Shown here: piece after piece, positions 35,452-45,300 of the stretch
Numbering within the stretch: the first letter of the stretch is position 1
Layout of the letters: the number at the start of each line of letters is the position of its first letter
Origin: Takakia lepidozioides
Taxonomy: Eukaryota; Streptophyta; Takakiopsida; Takakiales; Takakiaceae
Direction: 5' to 3'
DNA length: 64,000 bases
Assembly: GCA_030704615.1 (NCBI GenBank)
Contig: CM060732.1
Coordinates: 76,739,053-76,803,052 of the forward strand
Made by a program: the position numbers and the translations under genes
The notes under the pieces: model-generated
The model's input: only the letters and a program-made list of their open reading frames with translations
What the model was told of the DNA's origin: nothing
Database searches by the model: none

Positions 35452-36349
35452 CACACCCCTACCAACAGGGAGTCGATGTCCTTATCGACTTGTCCATTTT
35501 GTAGAAACTAACATCCAAGTTGTGGCGTCCCACATCAAGGAGTTTGTTTCCGCATCAGGCGTCCCATGGCAAAGAACCAAACCCCCACTTGACTCTACTC
35601 TCCACTAGCTAGTTCGGCCGACTTCCTCCAAGTCCCGGCCAAGGGTGGAGCCTCTCAAGCTCCACCCAGTGCACTCTTCTTGGCCCACTTCAAGGCCAAG
35701 GAACGATCCTCCCCGAGGATCGAATCGCCTTACTGCAACAACATTGCTTGCGACCGCTCATGATGCCACTTTTGGCATCACCTTGAGCAAGGGTTCACCT
35801 TGAACCCCTTTTTGATTAGAAAGATAACCTTGAACCAACCGTGCGCCCCAATCACTACAATTGGGTCCGCTTTGGAATGCTGGCCTGAGGTACGGGAACA
35901 TGCCGAAGCCGCACTACGACTTTGTCCCGAGGCTACACGATTATAGTACGTGAACGGAAGTATGTAGCTTCCGCGTTAGCCCGCACTACAAGGCAACCCC
36001 TCGGTAGCGCAGTTATAGTACGCGCACGCGCCAGGCGCGCACTAGCACGTGAACTCCCAAAGAAGGCGCAAGTTTCCTTGCTCCTTGGATGAGAGTCACC
36101 CGATTTTGGCACTACGCAAACACACGATTAATCCAATTTACCTCTCTCACTTTTATAAGCTAGCATGCATTCTACACACTAGCCAACCATACCATGCATC
36201 ACCATTCCAAACAAAATATGAAGCACAACATTTGCATTTCATTTAAAACAAAATTTGTACAACACAAGTTTTTGCAATCGGATTCTTGAGCTAGCTAAGT
36301 CGGGCTAAGCATGCATTTCCTCCCCCACGCTCCAAGGTTGATGTCCCCA

Positions 36350-36910
36350 TCAACGCTTCTTCCGCTTTTGAGGTCGCCCTTCGAAGGCTGCAACCGCCTC
36401 GGATGCGTTTCTCATTTCCGAGGCACACACCCAAGATGCCTCCACATGATGATAGCCCTTCCATTTCACGAGATACTCCGTTTCTCGGTTCTTGAACCTC
36501 CTCGACTTAAGCACTGCCTCCACCTCGTACTCAGGTTCATTTTCATGATCCAACAGCACAGGTGGCGGACGCAACACTTGATGCCGATTCGGACGCGCTT
36601 CATCTTTGAAGTAAGGCTTCAAAAGAGACACGTGGAATACCGGATGCACCTTGTTGTTTGCCGGCAGCTCTAATTCATACACATCCTCATTCAAAACCTT
36701 CCGGATGCGAAATGGTCCTGCATACGGAGGTACGAACTTTGGACTCACTTCCGGAGGTAGTCGGAAATTCTTGATGTTCAACCAAACCTCCGTGCCTACC
36801 TCAAACTTAACTTCCCTCCGCTTCCGATTCGTCTGCTGTTCATACCATTTCCTAGCTTTGGCAATGTTGTACTTTGCGAGCTTTAGCAAACGCTCGCGTT
36901 CTTCCAGCAC
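36350..36910 (-). pseudogene. pol: Gypsy integrase C-terminus with chromodomain
   Basis: Reads KFEVGTEVWLNIKNFRLP, VHPVFHVSLLKPYF and the chromodomain EPEYEVEAVLKSRRF then EYLVKWKGYHHVEASWV, ending in a basic tail. This C-terminal chromodomain defines chromoviruses and directs integration to heterochromatin. Confidence 0.9.
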
Positions 36911-37682
36911 TGCTGCTGCTGCCGGTTCCTCAACGTCTTGGTCGGCACCAGAGGTGCTTTTCCATAGACCAATACAAAAGGGGAGCCTCCCGTTGTAAAG
37001 TGTTTTGTGTTATTATAACAGAACTCTGCCGCATTCAAGTGCTCTACCCAGTCCGATTGGTCTGCCGACACGTAATTCCGCAAGATCTACTTTACCACGG
37101 AATTCACCCTTTCCGTTTGGCCGTCTGTCGTAGGTCGGAAAGCGGTGCTCATCTTAAGCCTCGTCCCCATTTTCTTCCAAAGTGCCCTCCAAAATTTACT
37201 TGTAAACTTTGGACAATATCCTTCGGGAGTCCATGATGCTTGAAGACGTGGACGAAGTAAAGTCGCCCCGTCTCTTGCGCCGTTGTCGTCTCCTTGGTGG
37301 GAATGAAATGGCCCATTTTACTGAACCTATCCACCATCACCATGATTGCATCGAATCCTTTTGACAGCGGCATAGCAGTCATGAAATCCATCGAGACACT
37401 TTCCCAAGACCCCTCTGGAATCGGCAAGGGTTGTAACAGCCCCGCTTGCTTTTTATACTCGCTCCGGTTTTGTTGGCATGTGGTGCATGTCTTGACATAC
37501 TCCTCGGCCTCCTCCCTTAGCTTGGGCCAGAAATACTCTTTCTTCAAGAGTGTCGTGGTGCGCTTGGCTCCGCCGTGGCCCGCAAGCGGGCCATCATGAC
37601 ATTCTCTCAGGAGACTATCTCTGATCCCTCCCTTTGGCACGTAGAGGCGCTTTTGCTTGTACCGGAGCAGTCCATTGTGCAA
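36883..37682 (-). pseudogene. pol: Gypsy integrase zinc finger and catalytic core, disrupted
   Basis: H2C2 zinc finger LLRECHDGPLAGHGGAKRTT with CTTCQQ, then core VSMDFMTAMP (first Asp) and [13 protein letters not shown]. After GLPKDIV the frame breaks and the expected SDRD block with the second catalytic Asp is missing; another frame continues with [17 protein letters not shown] and TDGQTERVN (Glu), then a stop and AEFCYNNTKHFTTGGSPF. The integrase is not functional. Confidence 0.88.
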
Positions 37683-37695
37683 GTGGAGCTGCGAT

Positions 37696-38277
37696 TTAAC
37701 TCCTCAAGTCCCGCATCACGGACTTCGCCATCTCATCCTTCCGGTAAGCCTTCCGAATCTTCCTTTGGAGCGTCGTTTTGCCTTTGTACACCAACATGAG
37801 CTGCTGCTCTCTACTCAAAGCATCGGCCACCACATTGTCCCGTCCCGGTTTGTACTGGATATCCACGTCAAACACCAAAGTGTCTTACCACCTAAGTTGT
37901 TTCAGGGACAACTTAGGCTGCGTGGCAAAATATTTCACCGTGACATTGTCCGTGAACACCCTCACCAGGTTGGAACCAACATAGTGGCGCCAAAGCTCAA
38001 GGAAATGCACCACCGCCTTCATTTCTATCTCGTGCATAGGCCACCGTCGCTCCATTTCATTCAGTTTCTTACTTTCGTAAGCCACTGGACGCCCATCCTG
38101 CATGAGCACACCCCCAATCGCGAAGTCTGACGCATTTGTATGAATCTCGAACGGACGGTCAAACTCCGGGATTTTCAGGACTGGAGCTTCCGCCAACCGC
38201 TGCTTCAACTCGGCAAAAGCTTGGCCACAAAAAGTATTCCATACCCAGACCTTGGACTTACACAGAAGGTCCGACAA
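37696..38277 (-). pseudogene. pol: Gypsy RNase H
   Basis: Reads [58 protein letters not shown] and VFTDNVTVKYF; a frame change, then QYKPGRDNVVADALSRE. The usual TDAS catalytic Asp is Asn here. Confidence 0.88.
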
Positions 38278-39011
38278 CGGATCTGGGCGAAATTTCTCAC
38301 ATACTTTCGGTAATAGGAGGCGAGTCCTAGGAAAGATCGCACCCCCGGGACCGAAGTCGGAGGCTCCCCGTCCAAGATCGCCCTCACCTTTCTGTCATCC
38401 ATTTTGATCCCATCATGTGTAATCACATGCCCTAGGAATTCAACCTTTGTGACCCCGAATTCGCACTTTGAAGTTTTGGCATACAGCTTCCCTTCCTGCA
38501 ATTGGTGCTCCTCCTTTGTTTTCGTGTACACCAAGATGTCGTCGATGTACACGATCACAAAGTCATCCAACCACTCCTGGAAAAGGCTATTCATTAGCGT
38601 GCTAAAGGTCGCGGGTGCATTGGTGAGCCCAAAAGGCATCACCAAGAACTCATACGAACTATATCTCGTCCTGCACGCAGTCTTCTCCTCATCTCCTTCC
38701 GCCACTCGGATTTGATGGTAGCCCGAGCGCAAATCGATTCGGCTGAAATACTTTGCTCCTGCCAACCGGTCAAAGAGGTCGTCGATCCTTGGCAAAGGGT
38801 ACCGGTTTTTGATGGTCACCTTATTCAGAGCCCTGTAATCGACACACATCCGCAGCGTCCCATCTTTCTTGTCTGCGAATAGCACCGAGGCTCCGTAAAG
38901 TGACTTACTCGGCCGAATGTACCCCTTTGACATTAGATCCTTGAGCTGAGCCTTCAGCTCGACCAATTCTTTGTGACTCAACCGGTAGGGCGCCTTGGCA
39001 GGCGGCTCCAA
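38205..39011 (-). pseudogene. pol: Gypsy reverse transcriptase
   Basis: RVT_1: [80 protein letters not shown] and catalytic [15 protein letters not shown] short internal loss follows EEHQ. The frame shifts after NFAQI, just before RNase H. Confidence 0.92.
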
Positions 39012-39081
39012 TCCGGTATCACCTCAATTTTGTGGTCAACTCCTCTTCGCGGTGGCAAGCCGCTTGGTAAATCCTTCGGCA

Positions 39082-39849
39082 TCACATCCTGATATTTATC
39101 CAAAATCCCCTTGATCCAATCTGGGCTCGGCTCCCTATCGCCTTCTCTCTAAGCAAAAATTGGGGCTCGTGTGGCTCCTCCACGGCCCATTCCTTTGCTG
39201 ACAACAGGTTTATTCGCCCTCCCACTGGGTTGGGCATTTCCGACACTCTTAAAGCTTTGCCACCATTCCCACACGGTAGCGTGACTATTCTCTTGCGGCC
39301 ATCTATGACCGCTCCGGATTTGCTAAAAAATGTCATCCCCAAAATAAGATCCACTCCATCGATCTCGCAAATGGTGAAGTTCTCACGTCCCTCCCAACTC
39401 CCCAGCTGAAGAGGAACATCGAATGCCACCCTCGTCGCCCGTTGTGGTTCTCTTTTGGCCGAACGCACTTCAATGGACGCCCCCACATCACTTGTCGGGA
39501 GCCCCAGCTTCCGTGCCGTTGCCGGTGTCATGAAGGAGTGCGACGCTCCTGTGTCCACCAACAACGACACGTTAGTTCCGGAAATTAACCCATTCATGAA
39601 CATTAACTGACTTTCTTTACGCAAGGCGCCAGTTTCCTGATACAACTCACAAGAGTAGTTGCCTATCTTGCAAGTTTTGGCGACCACCGCCTCCACCAAG
39701 TGGCTAATGGAATCTTCAGACAGCTCCGTGGCCGCCTGAGTCATGTTCAATTGTCGGGGTTTTGTGCACTTCTTGGCTATGTGCCCGGGCTCCCCGCAAT
39801 TAAAGCACACTCCATCGAAGGTCGCCTTTTGTCCGCCATAAGCCGCCAC
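39082..39849 (-). pseudogene. pol: Gypsy CCHC knuckle and aspartic protease
   Basis: CFNCGEPGHIAKKC knuckle at the start, then SLLVDTGASHSFMTPATARK (catalytic DTGA) and VDLILGMTFF. Linked to gag through a frame change near 39900 and to RT through a frame change near 39050. Confidence 0.9.
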
Positions 39850-39967
39850 ACTTGATTTTCCTTTCGGAGCACCGGGTGCCGCCTTGACGTGTGAAGGACC
39901 TCCCTTTGATTTCCTTGTGCCATTGTCGCCGCGTGGCCTATCTCACTTCATTTCCAGTCGGAAGGAG

Positions 39968-40829
39968 TCAGTCTCCCGCCGGGCTTTCTTGTGGTTTTAG
40001 CTCCGTATGGCCTTGTCTTTCGCCCCTAGGAATATCCGAGAAACATTCAGCCCTCTCAATTGTCTCGTTCAAAGTCTTAGGTGGCTTCTCCTCCAACTTC
40101 TGTCTGGCCCATGGGGTTAGTCCCGCCACAAAGTTGAAGACCATTTCTGGTTCCGCCATATCCGCGACTTCAAGCAACAGCACATTGAAAGCCTGAACAT
40201 ATCCCCAAATATCATAAGTTTGCTTCAAATTCCTCATCTTGTCCCGGGCGAGCCAAGACGCGTTGAGGGGCACAAACTGTCTCTTCATAAGTTCCTTGAA
40301 CCCACTCCAGCTCAAGGTTTCTGGGTTTGGCCCTTGGTCGTGAAGGCGTTTCTACCACCATTGTTGAGCATAGCCCCTCAAATAGGTGGGAGCCACTTCC
40401 ACCCGATCCTCATCACTCAACTTGGCCGCCCAAAAGTACTGCTCTAGCTCCAAGAGCCAGGTGTTGAGTGCCTTCCGATTTTGGACGCCCTCAAAGGTGC
40501 CGGGTTCCTTAGGCTTCACCTTAAACTTTGCCTTAGTGGAAGTGGCAGCAGTCGCCTTCAACATGTCTTTCAACGTCCCGCCAAATTGCGCCAACAACCC
40601 TTCCCAAAAAGGCTGCCGACATGGGAGGTATCTGTTGGTCTGGCGGAGCCTTCGGGAAGTCCTCGAGCTCCGACTCCCTAGATTCCTCCCGTTCTTGAGT
40701 GGCCTCGCTTTCAAAAGCATGAATCGCCTCCTCATATTGCCGCTTCGGTGACACGTCGTCCCCATCGGACTCACCCGGATCATCATCTTTCGGGCCGTTC
40801 CGCTTTTGCTTTGGCTTGCCCGACCCCAT
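39968..40829 (-). pseudogene. gag: Gypsy gag, frameshifted
   Basis: ATG at 40829 (MGSGKPKQKRNGPKDDDPGE). A first frame shift lies near 40600. The capsid region continues in other frames with FEGVQNRKALNTWLLELEQY, YLRGYAQQWW, then FKELMKRQFVPLNASWLARD and VFNFVAGLTPWARQKLEEKP. Retrotrans_gag type. Confidence 0.85.
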
Positions 40830-40870
40830 GATGAGGCCGATCTCAAGGATGATCGCGTACTGAACTCTAA

Positions 40871-40882
40871 GCTCTGATACCA
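40871..40882 (-). other. Gypsy primer-binding site (initiator tRNA-Met)
   Basis: On the minus strand this reads TGGTATCAGAGC, complementary to the 3' end of plant initiator tRNA-Met, two bases inside the 5' LTR. Confidence 0.92.
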
Positions 40883-40884
40883 AG

Positions 40885-41610
40885 TGTCACGCACCTCACT
40901 TCGGTAAGCTCCCCTTCAAGTCATAGTTACTCGCTTTGATGCGCGCGCCTAACTCCCGAACTGGCCGTCGGGCCAACTCGGAGCTTCAGCTGCACGCCGG
41001 GACATAACGGTCCCCCTTTACTCCTCCACAAGACCCTCTCTCAATTTGGGCCAAGTGGAAATTCTCTTTGGCATGTGGCAGTCCGGAACAGCTCCCCACA
41101 CCTTGGTCGCTTTCCGGCTCGCACGCTTACTCACTAGTTTTTGGTCACCAACGGGCTTGCACCGTTCTCGGGGTTACTACTCCCTATATATACTTCTGTG
41201 ACTATCCGTGGGGGTTTCACAAACAACCATGCCATTTTATGGCGAACCACCACGAAAACCCTCGATTCCCGGTGATGAGTCGCGGTGAGTCTTGGCCCAC
41301 CCACCTTGGTCCCATTGGACCGTGATGAGTCCCAAGACTCCACACGACTCCCACCACAAGGTCTCCGCCACCATGGTGAGTCCTATGCCACCCCCACTAA
41401 GTCTCACTAAGCTACCCCCACCCCTCGTGGAACCACGCCCACCGCAGCCCGGTGTGCGGGGTTCCACCTAGTGAGCGCCTCGACCTCCTTGAGTGCCTTG
41501 GGCACTCAAGGTGCTTCAGCCCCCGTTCCTATTGTTGACACTGCCCCCACCACAGGGGCAGCCCCCTCTTGTGTCCCGACCCCCCGCCCTCAAGGCAAAG
41601 GGTCGCGACA
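40885..41610 (-). repeat. Gypsy 5' LTR
   Basis: Plus-strand reading starts TGTCACGCACC and ends GTCGCGACA, an inverted terminal pair. 726 bp, same length as the partner; about 33 differences counted by eye. Confidence 0.92.
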
Positions 41611-41615
41611 CAATG

Positions 41616-41980
41616 ACTTGATCTTGGAAAAACGACAAAAATATGCCCCGCTCATCCTTGCAATCCACCGTAGAGGCTGGATCACCGGCCCACTAACCGT
41701 CATTACTGCTGGTACTAGAGGCGGCATACATAATGCCAGTATCAACGCTATACATGACAACTTCAAAATCCCCATCCTCCCCATTCATAAGTGTTTCAAA
41801 GCAATCCACCTCGCGGCACTCCAATCCCTCACATCTATTATTACCAACAAGCGGCAACTGGAATCCAAATCTACGTTGATACCCTGGGTACCCTATGTAC
41901 CTCTGGGTACTTGGTGTCCCACAGAACACCTGTTTTCTCATAGGGCCCACCCCCGAAAGGGGGCAGTAGCCGCAAGGTGA
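41616..41980 (+). pseudogene. LINE endonuclease C-terminal part, right of the Gypsy insertion
   Basis: Continues the frame broken at 34725: DLILEKRQKYAPLILAIHRR, GWITGPLTVITAGTRGGIHN and HLAALQSLTSIITNKRQLE. The K..KY.PL...I...GW pattern follows the endonuclease Glu in related elements. Homology fades near 41880; the frame runs on to 41980 through structured DNA. Confidence 0.65.
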
Positions 41981-42075
41981 AGTGGCTCTTAGTTACGCCG
42001 GCTTCGGCCGGAGTCTTCTTTCTCTCTCTACGAAGAGTTCTACTGACAGTGTCAGCTTCTAAGAGACCCTATCAA
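41885..42075 (+). other. Hairpin-rich segment (LINE 3' UTR or retrotransposon leader)
   Basis: Several perfect hairpins lie close together: CCCCC-GAAA-GGGGG, CC-GCAA-GG, CCGGC-TTCG-GCCGG, GGTGT..ACACC and CTGAC-AGT-GTCAG. In addition CCCTATG near 41890 can pair with CATAGGG near 41940. Read on the plus strand the loops are the stable GNRA and UUCG tetraloops. It may be the 3' UTR recognised by the LINE RT, or the leader of the LTR element whose primer site is at 42083. Confidence 0.5.
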
Positions 42076-42082
42076 CTAACCT

Positions 42083-42094
42083 GCTCTGATACCA
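42083..42094 (-). other. Primer-binding site of a truncated LTR element
   Basis: Minus strand reads TGGTATCAGAGC directly adjoining an LTR terminus at 42095. Same tRNA-Met primer as the Gypsy element, but the LTR sequence is different. Confidence 0.8.
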
Positions 42095-42353
42095 TGTTAG
42101 GAATCGTGAAGGAGAAATGAGATGTCTGAAGTCTGCTTCATTAAACCCGAAGCAAGCATAATATACTAGTCCTAAGTATCAGAGAGCAGGGAAACACTAC
42201 TCTTTTCATGATTAACTAGTGGTGACTGGCGGAGTGGTCTGGACACTAAATTAGGCTCCTACTTCACATATTGAGTGGAGCATTGATGTGATCTGTTCTT
42301 CGACCGTTACAGATCTAGACGTCGTCGATCTTCTTTGACTAAAATACTCAACA
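42095..42353 (-). repeat. Single LTR (259 bp) of an otherwise missing retrotransposon
   Basis: Plus-strand reading begins TGTTAGGAATC and ends ATACTCAACA, with TGTT/AACA inverted termini. A primer-binding site lies on its left, so this is the 5' LTR of a minus-strand element whose body is absent or replaced by the LINE. No second copy is seen in the window. Confidence 0.7.
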
Positions 42354-45300
42354 TTGGGCACATTTGTTGGATGTAGAACCCACAAGTGACACAAGCATGG
42401 ATTTTCCTTAGGCCATTCCGGAGTGGGTTCTCGAACTCAGTCCATGAGTGCATTCTTCACTCCCTCTTTTTCTACATTTTTATCAGCGAGTTTTATTGCA
42501 CAGTTCGGAGGATTTATATGGGATCTTATTTCCTGCGGATGATCAATGGTTGCCAACGAAAGTCATAATCTAAATGCATGTATATATAAGGAACTGAGTT
42601 GTTAAGTCTGTTATTTGGCTGCAGCCTGTACAACAATGTGATGCAACCCTACAAGTTGAGTGTAGGCACAGATTTTCACTGTTTCAAGGTTGGGATTGCA
42701 TCCCAAGGGGGAGGATCCCAAATGTGCAAATGGTGGCAAGTGGACTGCGAATACTCGTGGTGTCAAGAGTGCCCTCGACACTTTTTGACTTCACACTGTA
42801 GGTTTCCTTTCCCTTCTTCCTCTATTGAGATGCAGGTGCAGATTTCACAGTTATCAAGTAGCAACTGACTTAGCTTCGAAGTTGTTGGAGTCTGTCATTG
42901 GCACCATGGGACATATGATATGTTGATATGGGCCTATCAGATACTTCCCTGCATCTTTAGATATTAAAGGAGATTTGCAGTTGGTTGACTAATTTCATAG
43001 TGGGTTTGGTAGGGCATATAATGCCACCTGGTTTCTGACTACATAATTCAGTATGTGGGGTGGTCATTCAGAAATCTGGAATTTCTAAATGAATTAGGGT
43101 TGGTAGCAAATGAAACTGCTGTAAGCATTACTGCAAGTACATTTCAACCAGAATAGGATGACTGGCTGGCGTCTTCTCTGTCGATTGGAGGATCTTAATT
43201 GTGGATTAAATGTCCTTGACCTGCCAGCTGAGAAGTTTCTTCATTTCAGAAGCTTACTCCATGTGCTTCCCAAGCCTGTCAATGAGTGGGAGGTTTAGTG
43301 TAGTGTTTTGAAGATTATCATTGACTATTCCCCTTGGGAGTGTTGGATTCTACTAAGGTACTAGTTAGTTGTGCATCAGCTCTGCTACTGGTCGTTGGTT
43401 GTAGGCTGGACTTTGCAAGCTATCCGTATACTACTGTAGTTATAGATCACGAAGCTTTTCATAAGCAATATTGCAGAGAGACTGCTTGTTTCTACTTTTG
43501 CTTCACCACTGTGGAGCATATTTGGACTTAAACTTAATAAAATAAGACGTCCATGTGTGCATAAGGATATGCTAAAACATCTATTCAGTCGTGCACATGG
43601 AGATTTGGTGCGTCAGGCTGGATGCTTGCTTGCAATGTCATAGTTCCTCTTTGATCAATTTGTGCCCCCTCCTCTTGAAGAAATGGAGTGATCACTCTTG
43701 TGATACCTGAGTTCAAGGCAATGGGCAGACTCTTTATATTCAGAACATTAGTCCTAAAATAGATGTGTACATTGCATTGGACCCTGAGGTCCTGGTAGAG
43801 GACTATTCTCTTGTAAGTTGCGACGTTCACTGATGCTCCTATCCAGGATTGCCCTTTTCCTGCTTGTCCCAAGAGGGCTTGGGCTCTCTGGCCCTGTCAG
43901 AGAAGCAATTTGGGTGATGAGTACATCTCTCTCTCCACTATAGTAATTCTCAATAGCGGGCGCCTAAGACCTGCTATAACTACAAATAAGCCTTACTACT
44001 GCATTGCTGTAACTAACTATAGAAAGTGGACATTAACCTTTGAAAAACCTAATTTACATCTTCGTATGCATGTTGCACACCTTGGCTTCCTCAAGTAGAC
44101 TAGACCTGAGAAGGCAATCCAGTCAGGACAGCTACTTAAAAAATTGAGTTCTGTACTTTACAGAGCAGATCCACATGGAAATTAACAGGGATCCTTTCGC
44201 TCCTACCACTGCACTTCCATGGCGGTGACGTTGCTTTACCTTGCAAAGCACAAGATGACCATTCAAGAGAAATGCTGGAACCCATTCAACTTGTCACTCC
44301 ACCCAATGGCCCTACTTCAAGCTTCGCGGAGACTGGTGAATTAGGTCTTATACACTCGACTCGCTATGGCAGGAAGGACTGTATGCGCATGTAGGAAGAC
44401 TCATCTTTTTTCAAGGATGGCTGCCTACTTTGTATGGGGTCCATACAAAGTCCATAAAAATCCTTGTCAACAAGTCTGTGTTAAGTGACATCTAAGTGCA
44501 TAAAGGAATTCATGACTGGAGGAAACCCGTTGGTATCTTTCCATAGAAAGGCACTAATCTTAGCTACACGATCTTTCTTCCATATGTCTTTCCGTTTGGT
44601 CTTTCAATGAACAGGAATGGGAACCTTTTGTCATGCCATTTGAGCGTAAAGGAATTCTCAGGAAAAAGCAGAGAATCCATTTTCACTTGTACGCTAGGGA
44701 GGAGAGCGTGCATTGTCCATCCACAACGACCATTCTCACAGGTCAAACTGGAGACCTGCCAGTGGGTGAGAATGAAACCATGATAAGTCAGAATTCAGAG
44801 CCCAATGAAGGACAGATCCAGGAGGAGGAATCCCTACAGTTGGTTGTGCCAGATAGATTATCAATCATCCAAATATGGAACAGATCGGTTTTGTCAATTT
44901 TGAGGTCACCGTAAACCAGAGGGATGGAGGAGAGACCAGAAGTGTCCTTGAGAGCAAAGCCAACAGACAAGGGCCTAGCAGTGTACAGTAGCATGGTTCT
45001 TTGTTCATTCCTTGAGAATGCAGCCTTTTGGGCTGCACAACGTAGCAAAGAGTTTTCAAGGAAAATCTGGAGCTTGCAGCCCATTATCCTCGGAAAGCCA
45101 GTGGTTTTCTACAGAATTTTAACTAGTTGTCTGACCAACATATTTGAGTCTCTTTTTCTTTGTTTTGTTCAAAAAGGTTCAGTGGTACAAAGCAGGTGGG
45201 TATCCTTGTCAACAAGTCTTCAATCTGTAAGTTAGTAAAAGCTATTTTCCTATGTAATATTCAATCCATCCATCCACAGAAAAGCCTTGGAGCTGACGTT

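Larger units (their letters stand above)
34726..41610 (-). mobile_element. Ty3/Gypsy chromovirus, 6.9 kb, inserted in the LINE, coding-defective
   Basis: 726-bp LTRs at 34726-35451 and 40885-41610 (about 95% identical by eye). Primer-binding site TGGTATCAGAGC (minus) is at 40871-40882, two bases inside the 5' LTR. Target duplication CAATG is at 34721-34725 and 41611-41615. Order on the minus strand: gag, CCHC/protease, RT, RNase H, integrase, chromodomain, i.e. a chromovirus. Several frameshifts and a deletion at an integrase catalytic Asp make it non-autonomous. Older than the Copia element by LTR divergence. Confidence 0.95.
30700..42080 (+). mobile_element. Degenerate 5'-truncated LINE with RT, chromodomain, RNase H and restriction-like endonuclease, split by a chromovirus
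   Basis: Plus-strand, unusually C-rich. Pieces in order: RT (30700-31580), chromodomain ORF (32087-32848), RNase H (33569-34268), zinc finger plus RHN motif (34282-34533), endonuclease start (34600-34725), then after the Gypsy insertion the endonuclease end (41616-41890). Joining 34725 to 41616 restores an open frame. The 5' part of the RT and anything before it is missing. RNase H together with a C-terminal restriction-like endonuclease suggests the Dualen/R2-like LINEs (inference). The right boundary lies somewhere between 41890 and 42082. Many stops and frameshifts show it is dead. Confidence 0.75.

Noticed and set aside
36311-39000. Plus-strand ORFs across the Gypsy element (for example 36874-37236 and 37657-38130)
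   Set aside because: Antisense shadows of the minus-strand pol gene.
41885-42075. Hammerhead or other self-cleaving ribozyme
   Set aside because: Hairpins are real, but I find no CTGATGA/GAAA core or other known catalytic core.
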